A stretch of 23,569 nt of DNA, taken from Asparagopsis taxiformis. Its lineage: Eukaryota > Rhodophyta > Florideophyceae > Bonnemaisoniales > Bonnemaisoniaceae. The notes under the pieces were generated by a model. That model saw nothing but the letters and a program-made list of their open reading frames with translations, was not told where the DNA came from and made no database searches. Positions 10,745-19,577 of this stretch are shown here, piece after piece. The DNA lies in NCBI GenBank assembly GCA_030407315.1, contig JALQPE010002807.1, forward strand, positions 1-23,569. Reading direction: 5' to 3'. Numbering within the stretch: the stretch's first letter is position 1; every line of letters starts with the position of its first letter. A program made the position numbers and the translations under genes.

Positions 10745-13116
10745 TTGCCTTTCGTTCTCCCTTACCTTTTTCCCCCGCTGGGTACTACTACCTCCGTTCC
10801 TTTTGTTCTCTTGTTTCGTCTAGTCCGCGTGGCTCTCGTTCTCGTGCTCGTTGCACTGTTCGTCTTCGTTGCGTACGAACTGACCACGGTGGTCACTACG
10901 CGTAGCACCGATACCCACACTCCGCGGCCCGCCGGCTCTGCTGGAGGTGGAGCGAGGAACCCTTCGCAGGGCGCTCCCTCCCTCGTCGGGGCCGGTGCGC
11001 CGCCAGCGACGGAAGCGTCCGTCGCGCCCGCCCCATCCGTTAGGGCGGGTCAAGCCGTTGCTTCGCAGGCCGTCGCCTCTTCGTCTCGCCCGATGGCTCC
11101 GTCTCGCCTGGTGGCTTCCGTGACGCCTGCCGAGGCTGCTAGGGCCGATGCCCCACGGGATGATGACGCAACGGCGTCCGACTCGGGGAATTCGTCACCC
11201 GTCATTCCGGCTGCCGCGGCCCCGTCGACGGGTGCAGCCGCGATGGCAGCGGCCGCTCGTTCGCGTCGTGCTGTGGCGGCGGCCCGCACGGGCGTGCCTC
11301 GTCTTGATGGCTCGCCGCGTTCCCCTCGCCAGGATCCCTCGCCGGAGGGTGGTGACCCCGTTGGGACAGTCGGCACCGCCTCACGTGGCGGTGCGGCGCT
11401 AAACGTAGGCGTCCTGACCCACGCGTGGGCTGCGTTGCCTCGCGTGGGTATCACGGATGACGATCTCGCCACGTTGGCCAGAGATCGTCTGGACGCCCGC
11501 GCGGTCGTCGACTATATGCGTTCCGCCGAGGATACGTGGGGGCGGGCAGCCGGGCGTCGTTTCGCCAACGGGCCACCGGATCGGAACGTTACCAGATCCC
11601 GGCGTCGATACGTTGCGACCGCTCGTGGTTGCGTGACGTCAACGACGCGATCTACGTCGATCGTATGGACGCCTTCCTGTGGAAGGGGACGCCCGAGGAA
11701 CCGCCGTTCATCTCGGTGGCGTCCGTCTTCGTGTGTCCGCGGACACTTTCCGAAAGGCAACGTGCCGAATGGAAGACTGCTCTTTCGTTGAGCGTCATCT
11801 CCAAAAGCGTCGTGTCGTACGACGACCACTTCGCGCTCCGCCACGTGAACGCGGACGACTACCGCGTGTCGCACGCGTCGGCTCCGTGGGTCGTCCCGAG
11901 CGAGCTCTACTTCCCGCCATTGCCGGAAGTAGTGGAGGAGTTTCCGTACCCCCGTGGGTCGTCCACGTTGCTACCACGCGTGGTACATTATTTTACCGAT
12001 GCCGTGAAGGACGCGCCTGCCCCCGTGAAGGAACGTTTCCTCATGGCCGTGGATATCGAACACGCAGCGATGCTCGCATGCTCGCTGTTCGTGGAACGTC
12101 GTGTGTTCGGGCGCGCGTGCCTACTGCCGGAGTCCACGTTGGACTTCCTGGCCGACTACGAGATGCTTCGTGCAATCCCGGTGGACGGTTCCGACACGTT
12201 CGTCTCCGTTACCAGCGCGTTGGCTGAGGCTCGCGGCGCCCTTGCGTTGGGGCCGGAGTATCGGGTTATACGTCCCGATTACGCAAGCGGTGATAACCAG
12301 GAGTTCGTCTCCGTGCGTAGCGATGGGGCTTACGTGCCGCGGGTCGCTTCCCGTTCCGAACGCCGTCGTGGCAATCGTACCGGTTATTTCGGCGGCCTCG
12401 GGGGCAACGAGCGCCCCCGAGGGACGCGTTCTGGCCGTCGTAGCCATCAAAACGAAGCGCCGCGTGCGCCGGATCCTCGAGAGATCGTGCCACGCGAGGC
12501 TACGGGAGGGGGCAACGTTGCCCGCGTCAGTCGTCCGGATGTGACCACGCCGGCCGAGCGCGCGCCACGGTTCGTGAGCCTGGACGACCGCGTCTCCGAT
12601 GAGGATGCCCGTCGGCTTCTCGGTACGTCGATGGCCGCTCCGCCTCGTGCAGAGGGCTGGGTTATTCGTTCCCTCATCTCTTCCGTGGCTCGCGCAGCCG
12701 AAGAGTTCAGGGCCCAGACGTTGGACCTGACTGCCCGCTTGGCAACGGAACGCGCGATTTCCGAGCGTCTCGCCGCGGCGACTCGTAGTTACGCGCCGCC
12801 CGTTGGCGTTCGTAATGAACCTTACGGTTACGCGAGTGGCGGCGGCTTCGGCGACCCCGTCGGGTATGGTCACGCAGCGGCGTACCTGCCACGCGACCCC
12901 GCTTCGGCGCGCCCTTCGGATACGCGCAGTCACGGGACTGCGGATCCTTACGCTAGGGATCCCGCGTCGCGTCGCGAGCGAGCCCCCGTGGTCACGCAGA
13001 CCGTCGATCCGTTCGCGCCGGGCTTCGTTCAGCCCAGTCGCAGCCGCAGCCACGATAGCCGCGGCGAAGGCCCTGGTCCGTATGACCCTGCGGGCAAGCG
13101 TTCTCGTCGCTACTAG
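10745..13116 (+). CDS. Large convergent retroelement ORF, function unknown (one frame break)
   Basis: I do not recognise this protein. The frame is open from 10745, where the codon is TTG; the first in-frame ATG is at 11093. Low-complexity Ala/Pro/Ser coding seems to begin near 10890, so the true start is unresolved. An Ala/Arg/Pro-rich N-part is followed by a folded-looking middle (about 11400-12290, Trp-, Tyr- and Phe-containing), an Arg/Gly-rich stretch, a helical coiled-coil-like segment (about 12650-12780), a Tyr/Gly/Asp-rich tail, and a basic end, GKRSRRY, that could be a nuclear signal. The frame moves 2 to 1 near 11570; one more base in a GGG run joins the parts. There is no CCHC knuckle and no protease motif. 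Options: a Gag-like protein of an inverted fragment, or an antisense ORF between pol and the 3' LTR as known in some plant gypsy elements (Grande, RIRE2). It converges on pol. Confidence 0.6.
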
Positions 13117-13250
13117 GTCGTTCCTAGGTTAGTTCGTAGGCCACGTCGGCTCTAGCATCGTGCTACTTCGTAAACTTCGTTTTGTTTCTTTGCGTAATCG
13201 CATGGCTCCGTTGAGCTTCGTAATTCGCGTTTGGCAGGTCGTCTGCAGCG

Positions 13251-13287
13251 GGGGAGGGGTTAGTGTTAAGCCCCTCCCCACAATTTT
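13251..13287 (+). terminator. GC hairpin followed by a T run
   Basis: GGGGAGGGG pairs with CCCCTCCCC around 11 bases, then ACAATTTTTTT. A second small hairpin (CCACAA...TTGTGG) spans the T run. It lies 134 bp after the stop of the + strand ORF. It looks like a hairpin-plus-T terminator. In a eukaryote it could instead be a Pol III-type T stop, an RNA 3'-end structure, or a polypurine tract. Confidence 0.35.
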
Positions 13288-13459
13288 TTTGTTGTGGCGT
13301 CTACCCCGTCGGGTGTCGTATGGCTTACGTAGCCCGTGCTCCGAGTTCGCGGCGGCGCGTGCCCGTTGGCAGGTTCGTAACACACGCAACTATTCGGCAA
13401 AGCGGCGGCTTTTCACTGCGAGTGGTACGTTAACCTCGATCGTAGAGCCCGTTGGCGTG

Positions 13460-13750
13460 CGTATCATTTAGTAACTAACTCGAAAATCGTTTCCGCCGTC
13501 GTTTCTCGTTCGGATAACCCCTTCGGGTGTCGAATTCCGTTGAGCATTCGAGCTCTTTAGCGCGTGGCATGTCGGTGCTAATTTTAATTTGCTCCGATGA
13601 GCTGGGCGAAAAATTCGTCGAACGTCAGACCGAAGCGCGCGTGAGTCGGTTTGACGTTCTACGCCGTGGCGTGTACGCAGCAATTCGTCGCAGTACGTTG
13701 CGGTTCCGTTAACGACGTGGTTGCCGGCGGGCTTGGCTTTTCGTATAGCC
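13460..13750. repeat. Tandem ~350-bp unit, copy 1 (split by solo LTR)
   Basis: Aligns by eye along its whole length with the second unit starting at 14500. The closest blocks are CGTTTCCGCCGTCGTTTCTC, TCGAATTCCGTTGAGCATTC and GCCGGCGGGCTTGGCTTTTC. The unit continues at 14442-14499 after the inserted LTR. No coding function is evident. In pol orientation the two units lie in the 3' region. Confidence 0.8.
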
Positions 13751-14436
13751 TGTCGTACCGCCTGGCGGTCCTCGCCGATCGAGGCGTGTCGCTTCCCTAT
13801 TGGGTACCCACTTAAGGGATGTGCCAATCACAAGGCACCAGCCAACTGGCGTGTTTCCTATACTTGGGACAAGCTAAGGCTGACAAATAACCCTATCCGG
13901 GCCCATCGGCCCCGGCCAAGACCCCACAAGGGGCAAATTTCTAACTTAAGCTAACCAGCTGTACATTACAATGTAAGCCTAACTGGCAATAACCTCGCGG
14001 GTAGGCGAGTGCCGTTAACTGGGCTCTGGTTGGTCAATAACTGGATATTAATTCCTAACCACTAACCCTAGCTTACAGTAGACTTAGTATAAATACGCCA
14101 CTGGAATAGCCAGTAGGCACGGTTTCTAGAGTAACGTAAACTCAAGTGGAATTACGACCCATTGGAACAGTGTTCGCATACCTATTGTTCAACCCCTCTC
14201 CGGGAAAACCTTAGGGTTAGCCAACAGCTCGACGGATTACGTCACTCGCTCTATCCATACGCCTCTCGCGTGAGCACCCCTTCGTCGCACAACCCCCTCC
14301 GGGTAGCGACACCTTCTCTCTCACGAAACTACCCGCTGGGTACCTATAAGGTTCATCTGCTCTACCACTTCCTCTACCGAGGCTCGGGACACCTGTCGGG
14401 TGGTTTGCCGCTCTAGCGGATTTTCTACCTGCTACA
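13751..14436. mobile_element. Solo LTR, 686 bp, with 5-bp target-site duplication
   Basis: Starts TGTCGTACC and ends CTGCTACA, the TG...CA ends of an LTR. It is flanked by the 5-bp duplication TAGCC at 13746-13750 and 14437-14441. The neighbouring tandem unit has the same site with a single TAGCC (14787-14791), so an empty version of the target is present in the window. Composition is AT-richer than the host element. A TATA-like box sits mid-element. No internal region remains, so recombination between two LTRs has probably removed it. It does not resemble any other sequence in this window, so its family is unknown. Confidence 0.8.
14088..14095 (+). promoter_or_regulatory. TATA box of the solo LTR
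   Basis: TATAAATA, about half-way along the LTR, where a U3/R boundary would be expected about 30 bp downstream. It suggests the LTR is in + orientation, opposite to pol. Confidence 0.45.
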
Positions 14437-14441
14437 TAGCC

Positions 14442-14848
14442 GTTGACGTAATTAGCGCCGTCGCGCTTCACATTCCCGCGGCTCCACGTTGGCCACTGGC
14501 GTTATCATTTTGTAACTACCTCGGAAATCGTTTCCGCCGTCGTTTCTCGTGCGGATAACCCCGTCGGGTGTCGAATTCCGTTGAGCATTCGAGCTCTTTG
14601 GCATGTAGCACGTCGGTGCCAATTTTAATTTGCTCCGATGTGCTGGACGGAAAATTCGCCAAACGTCAGGCCGACTCGCGCGTGAGTTAGCTTGACTTTT
14701 CACGCCGTTGCGTGTACGCGGTAGTGCGTCGTGGTGCGTCGCGGTTCCGTTGACAACGTCTTTGCCGGCGGGCTTGGCTTTTCGTATAGCCGTTAACACC
14801 GTTAGCGCCGTCGCGCTTCACGCTCCCGCGGCTTCACGTTAGCCGGTG
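14442..14848. repeat. Tandem ~350-bp unit: rest of copy 1 and copy 2
   Basis: 14442-14499 is the end of copy 1 (shared block TTAGCGCCGTCGCGCTTCAC). 14500-14848 is copy 2, complete and uninterrupted. Both copies contain a short ACCCC-TCGGGTGTCG stem-like motif, which also occurs once more at about 13303. Confidence 0.75.
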
Positions 14849-16281
14849 GCGCAATCGTTGCGCTAGTCCGCTTCGCGCGGTGGCGTCGTTCGCCGCGGCG
14901 TCCGAGGAGCGTTTCGTTATCTCATCCGTTGTGTGGTGCGACGTGCACCTGGGCATACGTAATGCTCGCCCTCTACGCCATTGCGTAATTTCGTTTATTC
15001 GACTTGCGAACCCGACGGGGACGCGATTGACGAAGTCGTTTCGCATGCCCGCGGGCGTTTGAGGCTGCTACGTGAGCCAGCCTTTCGTCGGCTCGTTGCC
15101 TTCAGCTGTGCCGTTTACGTTGGCTACCAGCTTGTGCGCCGTCGCGTAGTCGTATTTCGTTTCGTGCGTTCGACCCGTAGTGTACGTCGTTATCGTTAGC
15201 GACGTCCGCGTACCTCGCTCGTCTCCTGGCCGACGTGGCCGGTGGCGCGTGCGCCTTCGAATGCGTACGAGGTTGACGCTTCGTTAGCTTTTTGGTTGCG
15301 ACGCGGACGTGCGCGTCTTAGTCTTCGTGACCGTACGTGGTCAACCCCTTTCGGGTTTGCTCGTGCGTTTCGACTAGCTGGCGGGCTTTTCGCTTTCGCG
15401 CGTCATTCGTTATGCCCGCGTGGCAGGACACCGTTGTGTCGTTCCGTGGTTGCCGTACGTGGCTACCGTGTTCGGCGTTGTGCCTCACGATGGCGATTCG
15501 GTTCGCCGTCCGTTGTCGCGGCCTCGTTGGCTCGTCGTTCGCACGCTTTACTCGCGCGCTTCGTGCGCTGAGACCCGTTGGTCTTGTTCGTCGGCTAACG
15601 TGTAGCTGCGTTCCGCTTCGTGCAGGAAGTTTCGTAATGAGACCGTTGCCATCTTCGTTGGGGGCGCGTCCGTCCTACGTCGTTTCTCTGCCTTCCGGCG
15701 TCACGTTGCCGTTAGCTCGCGAGCTGTTTGGCGTTGACCTCGTTGGTCGATGCGACTCATTGTCAGCGGTTGTCCACAGGGACGTACGATGGCTCACGTG
15801 AAAATTACGAAATTTCGGGGCACGCGTGTCCCGAGATTTGGCCGGATTAGCGCACTGTAATCGGCCCGATTTTTCGTACCGTGCGTCCATGGCCCGCTGG
15901 CCCAAGTATAATTTTTCGCGCGAAAAATCTGACGTGTTGTCCGTCCGTGGCCCGTGGTGTCGTCACCTTTGCCCGTGGGACGGACAACACTGTCGAGCCA
16001 GTCGTGGCTCTTCATATCGTGTGAATCGTCCGCGCGTGGACTCGTCCAATCTTTCGTTGGCGCTCGTGCCTCCACCAACGTATGGTGTCGAAAAAGAAAA
16101 GAGCGACGGCTCTAGCACGCATCGCGCCCCCCCAATGCAAGGGTGGACGTCCCGGCCACTCGTTGTGCCTTCGCTTCTCGTTCGTGTGGCTCGTCGCCTT
16201 CGTTTGTTGCATCGTGCAACGTCGCGCACGCGTGCGCTTAACCCGACGCTCGTGTGCGTCTTCGGGGGCCGTCGTGGCCTT
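14849..16281. other. Retroelement 3' region without a supported gene, with stem-loops
   Basis: GC-rich DNA downstream of pol (in pol orientation). Open frames occur on both strands, but they are Arg/Ser/Val-rich products of the CGT-rich base bias and show no motifs. At 15810-15990 a run of hairpins stands out: AAATTTCGGG/CCCGAGATTT (15810-15839, one mismatch), a GCCGGATTA/TAATCGGC stem after it, the perfect 18-bp palindrome ATTTTTCGCGCGAAAAAT (15911-15928), and 13-bp arms GTGTTGTCCGTCC/GGACGGACAACAC (15934-15946, 15978-15990). Confidence 0.5.
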
Positions 16282-17187
16282 TCAATTTGTTGCTCGTCGC
16301 ACGCGTGCGAAGTATCGAGAGACGCTCTCTTCAGATACGTTCCAGCGGGGCTCCCACGTAGGGTTACGATACCCGACCCACTTCACGAGGAAGTCTAACG
16401 TTCCGTCATCGTTTACGCGATGGTTTAGTAGGTCGTCTACTACATACGCCGGACCGTCGCGGTTCTTGTCGAGGTCTGCCTCGGTGGCATCGTATGGATC
16501 CGGCGGGGGCGCGTTCGCCGGCGTTGGCGCGTACGCAACGCGGTCCGAGTTGACACGTTCAACTACGTCTCCTCGTTGGATGACGAACGTTCGTACGTCG
16601 TTACGTAGTACGCGGAACGGTCCCAACGCGTGGTTGCCGAGCTTCGTGCCCTTCGTGGTCCCGTCTGTCGGGTCGATGAATACGTATTCTACCGCGCGGA
16701 TGTTTCGATTCGAGACACGGACTCGTTTGTCGAAATTTCGTTTGTAACGTGCCTGCGCGGCCTTCAGCGTTCGATACGCGTTATCCATCGTTGTGGCGAG
16801 CTCACGAACGTAAGTGGCTCGCCCTCCCCCGTCGGGTAGTTCGCGGTTCGTTACCGACGTGTGTAGCGCCAACGGTGGCGGTGGATTCGTGAGAATCAAA
16901 TCGAAGGGCGTCGTGCCCGTGCTCGAATGCACATGCGTGTTGTACGCGAACGTTAACGCCGAAGCGTATCGATCCCAGTCGTTCTGGTTTTCGTTCACGT
17001 AATTGCGCAGCATCGCCAGGATCGTCCTGTTGTAGCGCTCCACCTGCCCGTTCGTTTGGGGGTGGTACGTCGACGTAAAGACGTTCGTCACGCCGATTTC
17101 GTTGCAGACGCGCTGGAAAAACTTAGCAGCGAACTGCTTTCCGTTATCGCTGATGAGCGTCCGTGGGGTCCATACGAGAAGACCCAC
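16282..17187 (-). CDS. pol: Gypsy pol: integrase core (second half), GPY/F module, chromodomain
   Basis: This part inserts retroelement DNA into the host genome and steers it to chromatin. It contains the second and third catalytic acids: SDNGKQF (Asp14 of this segment) and HPQTNGQVERYN (Glu50), giving the D-x35-E spacing. The first Asp lies in the preceding segment. Next come the GPY/F module (ALGPFRVL, residues 187-194) and a chromodomain (about 248-297; FLVKWVGY...TWEPRWN), which mark a chromovirus. The chromodomain is followed by the polyprotein's stop. The link to the preceding segment is broken near 17165, where a GGGG run (CCCC on the coding strand) appears one base short. All visible catalytic residues are intact. 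Confidence 0.9.
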   Translation of the reverse strand: MGLLVWTPRTLISDNGKQFAAKFFQRVCNEIGVTNVFTSTYHPQTNGQVERYNRTILAMLRNYVNENQNDWDRYASALTFAYNTHVHSSTGTTPFDLILTNPPPPLALHTSVTNRELPDGGGRATYVRELATTMDNAYRTLKAAQARYKRNFDKRVRVSNRNIRAVEYVFIDPTDGTTKGTKLGNHALGPFRVLRNDVRTFVIQRGDVVERVNSDRVAYAPTPANAPPPDPYDATEADLDKNRDGPAYVVDDLLNHRVNDDGTLDFLVKWVGYRNPTWEPRWNVSEESVSRYFARVRRATN

Positions 17188-18653
17188 GCGTTGACGAACG
17201 CGCTCGCCACGTTGGCGGAATCGATATTTCGTAGAGGTACGACTCTGGTTAGCTTCGTAAAGCGGTCCGTTATAACGAGGATAAATCGGTTACCACGCGT
17301 GGTCTTCGTAAGCGGACCTAGTATGTCGATACATAGGTCTCGCAACGGCTCCGTAGCCGGGAATAAACGTAACGGGTTCGTCCGTTTGCGAAGCTTCACG
17401 CGGTTCTTCGCACATCCAACGCAGTTTCGTACCGTTGCGTGGATGTCGGCGGCCATCGCGGGCCAGTAGTACGTCCTCCGTAGGGTATAGTACATACGCG
17501 TTTGTCCGGGGTGTCCAGCGAGGACGTGGTGGTGCGTTAACTCCAGTAGCCGCGGCCGTAACGAAGCCGGCACAACGATTTGTGTACGTTCCTCGTCGTG
17601 AGGGTTCCGGCGCCGGAGTAAGCCATCGTGGCCTTCGAAGAATGCAGCGTCCTGCGTGTCGGACTGTCGTGTCAGTATCGTTTGACAGAACGCGTCCTCG
17701 CGTTGAGCTTCGATAAGCTCGGCCCTCGTAATGGGAAGCTGAACGTCAGCTGGTGGCACGCGTGCCGAATCGTCTTCAGCAGCGCGCTGTTCGTCGAGTA
17801 AATCCGGTTCCTCGTCAAGAACGTCATCGAGCGACGCGTCGCGGTTGAACTCGAGGCCATCGTGGCTAGCCGTCGTGGCTGGTGTCCGTTCGTCACGAGT
17901 CTCGTTCGACGGGTCGTCGTGACCCCTGGCATTCGTTGCCTTTTTACGTGCGGACGTCGATCGTCCTTGCCCATTTCGTGTGGGTTGTCGACGACTGCGA
18001 GTCGTCACGAGGACCGCGTCCCCGTACGATGGTACGTCATCGTCGACGGGTCGACCGTCGTCGTACGTAGATATCACACGTGATAAAGCGTCAGGTACCT
18101 GGTGCACGCGCCCAGGCCTGTACGTAACTTCGAAATCGAATTCGGCAACGCGTAGCCTCCATCGTAGTAGTCTTCCGGACGCGTCCGTCAACGTCATCAG
18201 CCAACGTAAGGCTTCGTGGTCCGTACGTACGGTGAACCGCTGACCCTCTACGTAGGGTCGGAGCGACGTTATCGCCCAGACGACGGAGTAGCACTCGCGC
18301 TCGGTCGCCGAGTAACCGCGTTCGGTTTCGTTAAGGGTCTTCGACCAGTACCCAATCGGCACCCATTCGTTGGGTTTATCTTCGTTCTGCTGCTGGAGCA
18401 ACGTAGCTCCCAGCTGATACGCCGACGCGTCGGTATCGATCATGAACGGACGTCCCGCCTTCGGAAGGTGCAATACTGGTGGTGACACCAGTATCGTCTT
18501 CAACGTTTCGAACGCCTTCGATTGCGCGTCCGTTGGGTTCGTCCAATCGGGGGAAGCGTCCTTCTTCAACATCGTGTTGAGTGGCCGAGCGATCTCGGCA
18601 TACGCCTTTACGAAACGGCGGTAAACGTTGGCCGCGCCCAAAACGATCGACAT
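17088..18653 (-). CDS. pol: Gypsy pol: RNase H, linker, integrase zinc finger and start of core
   Basis: The longest open segment of pol. Residues 1-60 hold the end of the RT connection (LGAANVYRRFVKAYAEIA, the usual L-G-x-x-N-Y-Y-R-R-F stretch). RNase H follows, with MIDTDASAYQLGATLLQ (from 71) and RTDHEAL (from 143), ending near FEVTYRPGRVHQVPDALSR. About 110 acidic, disordered residues separate it from integrase, which is longer than is usual. The HHCC finger is at about 374-414 (THHHVLAGH...NCVGCAK). The first catalytic Asp is in CIDILGP (Asp443). Reading stays correct to about VFSYG, after which the frame slips and about 25 meaningless residues precede the stop. Confidence 0.9.
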   Translation of the reverse strand: MSIVLGAANVYRRFVKAYAEIARPLNTMLKKDASPDWTNPTDAQSKAFETLKTILVSPPVLHLPKAGRPFMIDTDASAYQLGATLLQQQNEDKPNEWVPIGYWSKTLNETERGYSATERECYSVVWAITSLRPYVEGQRFTVRTDHEALRWLMTLTDASGRLLRWRLRVAEFDFEVTYRPGRVHQVPDALSRVISTYDDGRPVDDDVPSYGDAVLVTTRSRRQPTRNGQGRSTSARKKATNARGHDDPSNETRDERTPATTASHDGLEFNRDASLDDVLDEEPDLLDEQRAAEDDSARVPPADVQLPITRAELIEAQREDAFCQTILTRQSDTQDAAFFEGHDGLLRRRNPHDEERTQIVVPASLRPRLLELTHHHVLAGHPGQTRMYYTLRRTYYWPAMAADIHATVRNCVGCAKNRVKLRKRTNPLRLFPATEPLRDLCIDILGPLTKTTRGNRFILVITDRFTKLTRVVPLRNIDSANVASAFVNAWVFSYGPHGRSSAITESSSLLSFSSASATKSA

Positions 18654-19577
18654 TGCGTCTTATCTCGCGGGAACGTAGCCGTACGAAAGGCTTCCTTGTT
18701 CCGTGCTGCAACGTGCAGCTTCCCTGGGGTAATCACGTGCCCCAGGTAGTCAACTCGTGGTTGAAAGAACGAGCACTTCGTGAGCTTTAACGTGACTCCC
18801 GCTGCGCGTAGCAGGGAAAGCACCTGGTCAACGTGGCCCAGGTGAGACTCGAGGTCTTTCGAAAAGACGATTACGTCGTCTAAGTAAACAAGGCACGATT
18901 GCCAACTACTCCGGAGAGGATGATGTCCGACGTCCGCTGAAACGTAGCGGGGGCGTTTCGTAGCCCGAATGGCATTCGCACGTAGCGATACGTTCCCATG
19001 AAAGACGTAAACGTTGTCTTATCACGGTCCTCGGCGGAGACGGGCACTTGCCAGTAACCGGCGTTACAATCGAGTGTCGTGAAGATGGCGGCGTCGCCCA
19101 ACGAATCAAGGCAGTCTTCCATACGGGGAAGCGGGTACGAATCAGCGATCGTTTTCGCGTTCAAACGCCTGTAGTCGACACAGAAACGTAAGGACCCGTC
19201 CTTCTTCGGCACCAACACGATTGGTGACGCCCATTCGCTGGAAGCGGGTTCGATAACCCCTTCGTTGAGCATCTTCGTGATCTGCTCCTCGGCTATCGTA
19301 CGTAGAGCCGGACCCTGTCGATAGGGCATTGAACGTATGGGCCGCGTGCCCGGTTCGAGTTCGATTCGATGCTCCGTAGCATTGATTTCGCCGAGGCGTC
19401 CGCTCGTCCACATTGACGAATGTGTGGCTAGCATCTCGTTGATGCGCTTTCGTAAATCCTCGTCGTCGAGGTGCGACAAATCGATTGTCGACTGCCAATC
19501 CGTGGCGGGGTCGTTCCCCTTTTCGTTGACCAACGGCACTACTGTGTCTGAAATCGGGCCTGGGGTAGTACTGTACG
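18608..19577 (-). CDS. pol: Gypsy pol: reverse transcriptase (5'-truncated, two frame breaks)
   Basis: Copies element RNA into DNA. The reading is open from 19577; the first start-like codon is GTG at 19539, but this is an internal piece of a polyprotein, so no start is expected. Seen in order: HRIELEPGTRPIRSMPYR (typical just before RT), LVPKKDGSLRFCVDYRRLN, FTTLDCNAGYWQV (first catalytic Asp), YRYVRMPFGLRNAPATFQR, then YLDDVIVFSKD with both active-site Asp residues (codons 18875-18886), and YLGHVI. The frame changes just before YLDD (near 18911) and again near 18653 at the junction with the connection domain. Both fit one missing base. Protease and gag should lie upstream but are absent: the sequence becomes palindromic-array DNA. 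Confidence 0.88.

Larger units (their letters stand above)
9690..19577 (-). mobile_element. Ty3/gypsy chromovirus-type retrotransposon region (5' end missing, with nested insertion)
   Basis: A GC-rich tract full of CGT/ACG words, unlike the AT-richer DNA on both sides. Orientation is set by pol on the - strand (RT, RNase H, integrase, chromodomain), so the element's 5' end points right. There pol opens just upstream of RT and runs straight into the palindromic array, so gag, protease and the 5' LTR are absent. Downstream of pol lie hairpins, tandem ~350-bp units and a + strand ORF of matching composition. I found no matching LTR pair. The left limit is approximate, set by composition. The pieces may be one element with a long 3' region, or two fragments joined. 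Confidence 0.7.

Noticed and set aside
11540..11600. Programmed -1 frameshift as in gag-pol
   Set aside because: The break lies inside one protein, there is no clear slippery heptamer with a pseudoknot, and it matches the one-base-short pattern of the other seven breaks.
12121..13053. 310-codon - strand ORF opposite the convergent ORF
   Set aside because: Shadow of the + strand gene in GC-rich DNA; repetitive Arg-rich product without motifs.
15337..15801. 154-codon + strand ORF in the retroelement 3' region
   Set aside because: Arg/Ser/Val/Leu content follows from the CGT-rich bias; no domain, and neighbouring frames look the same.
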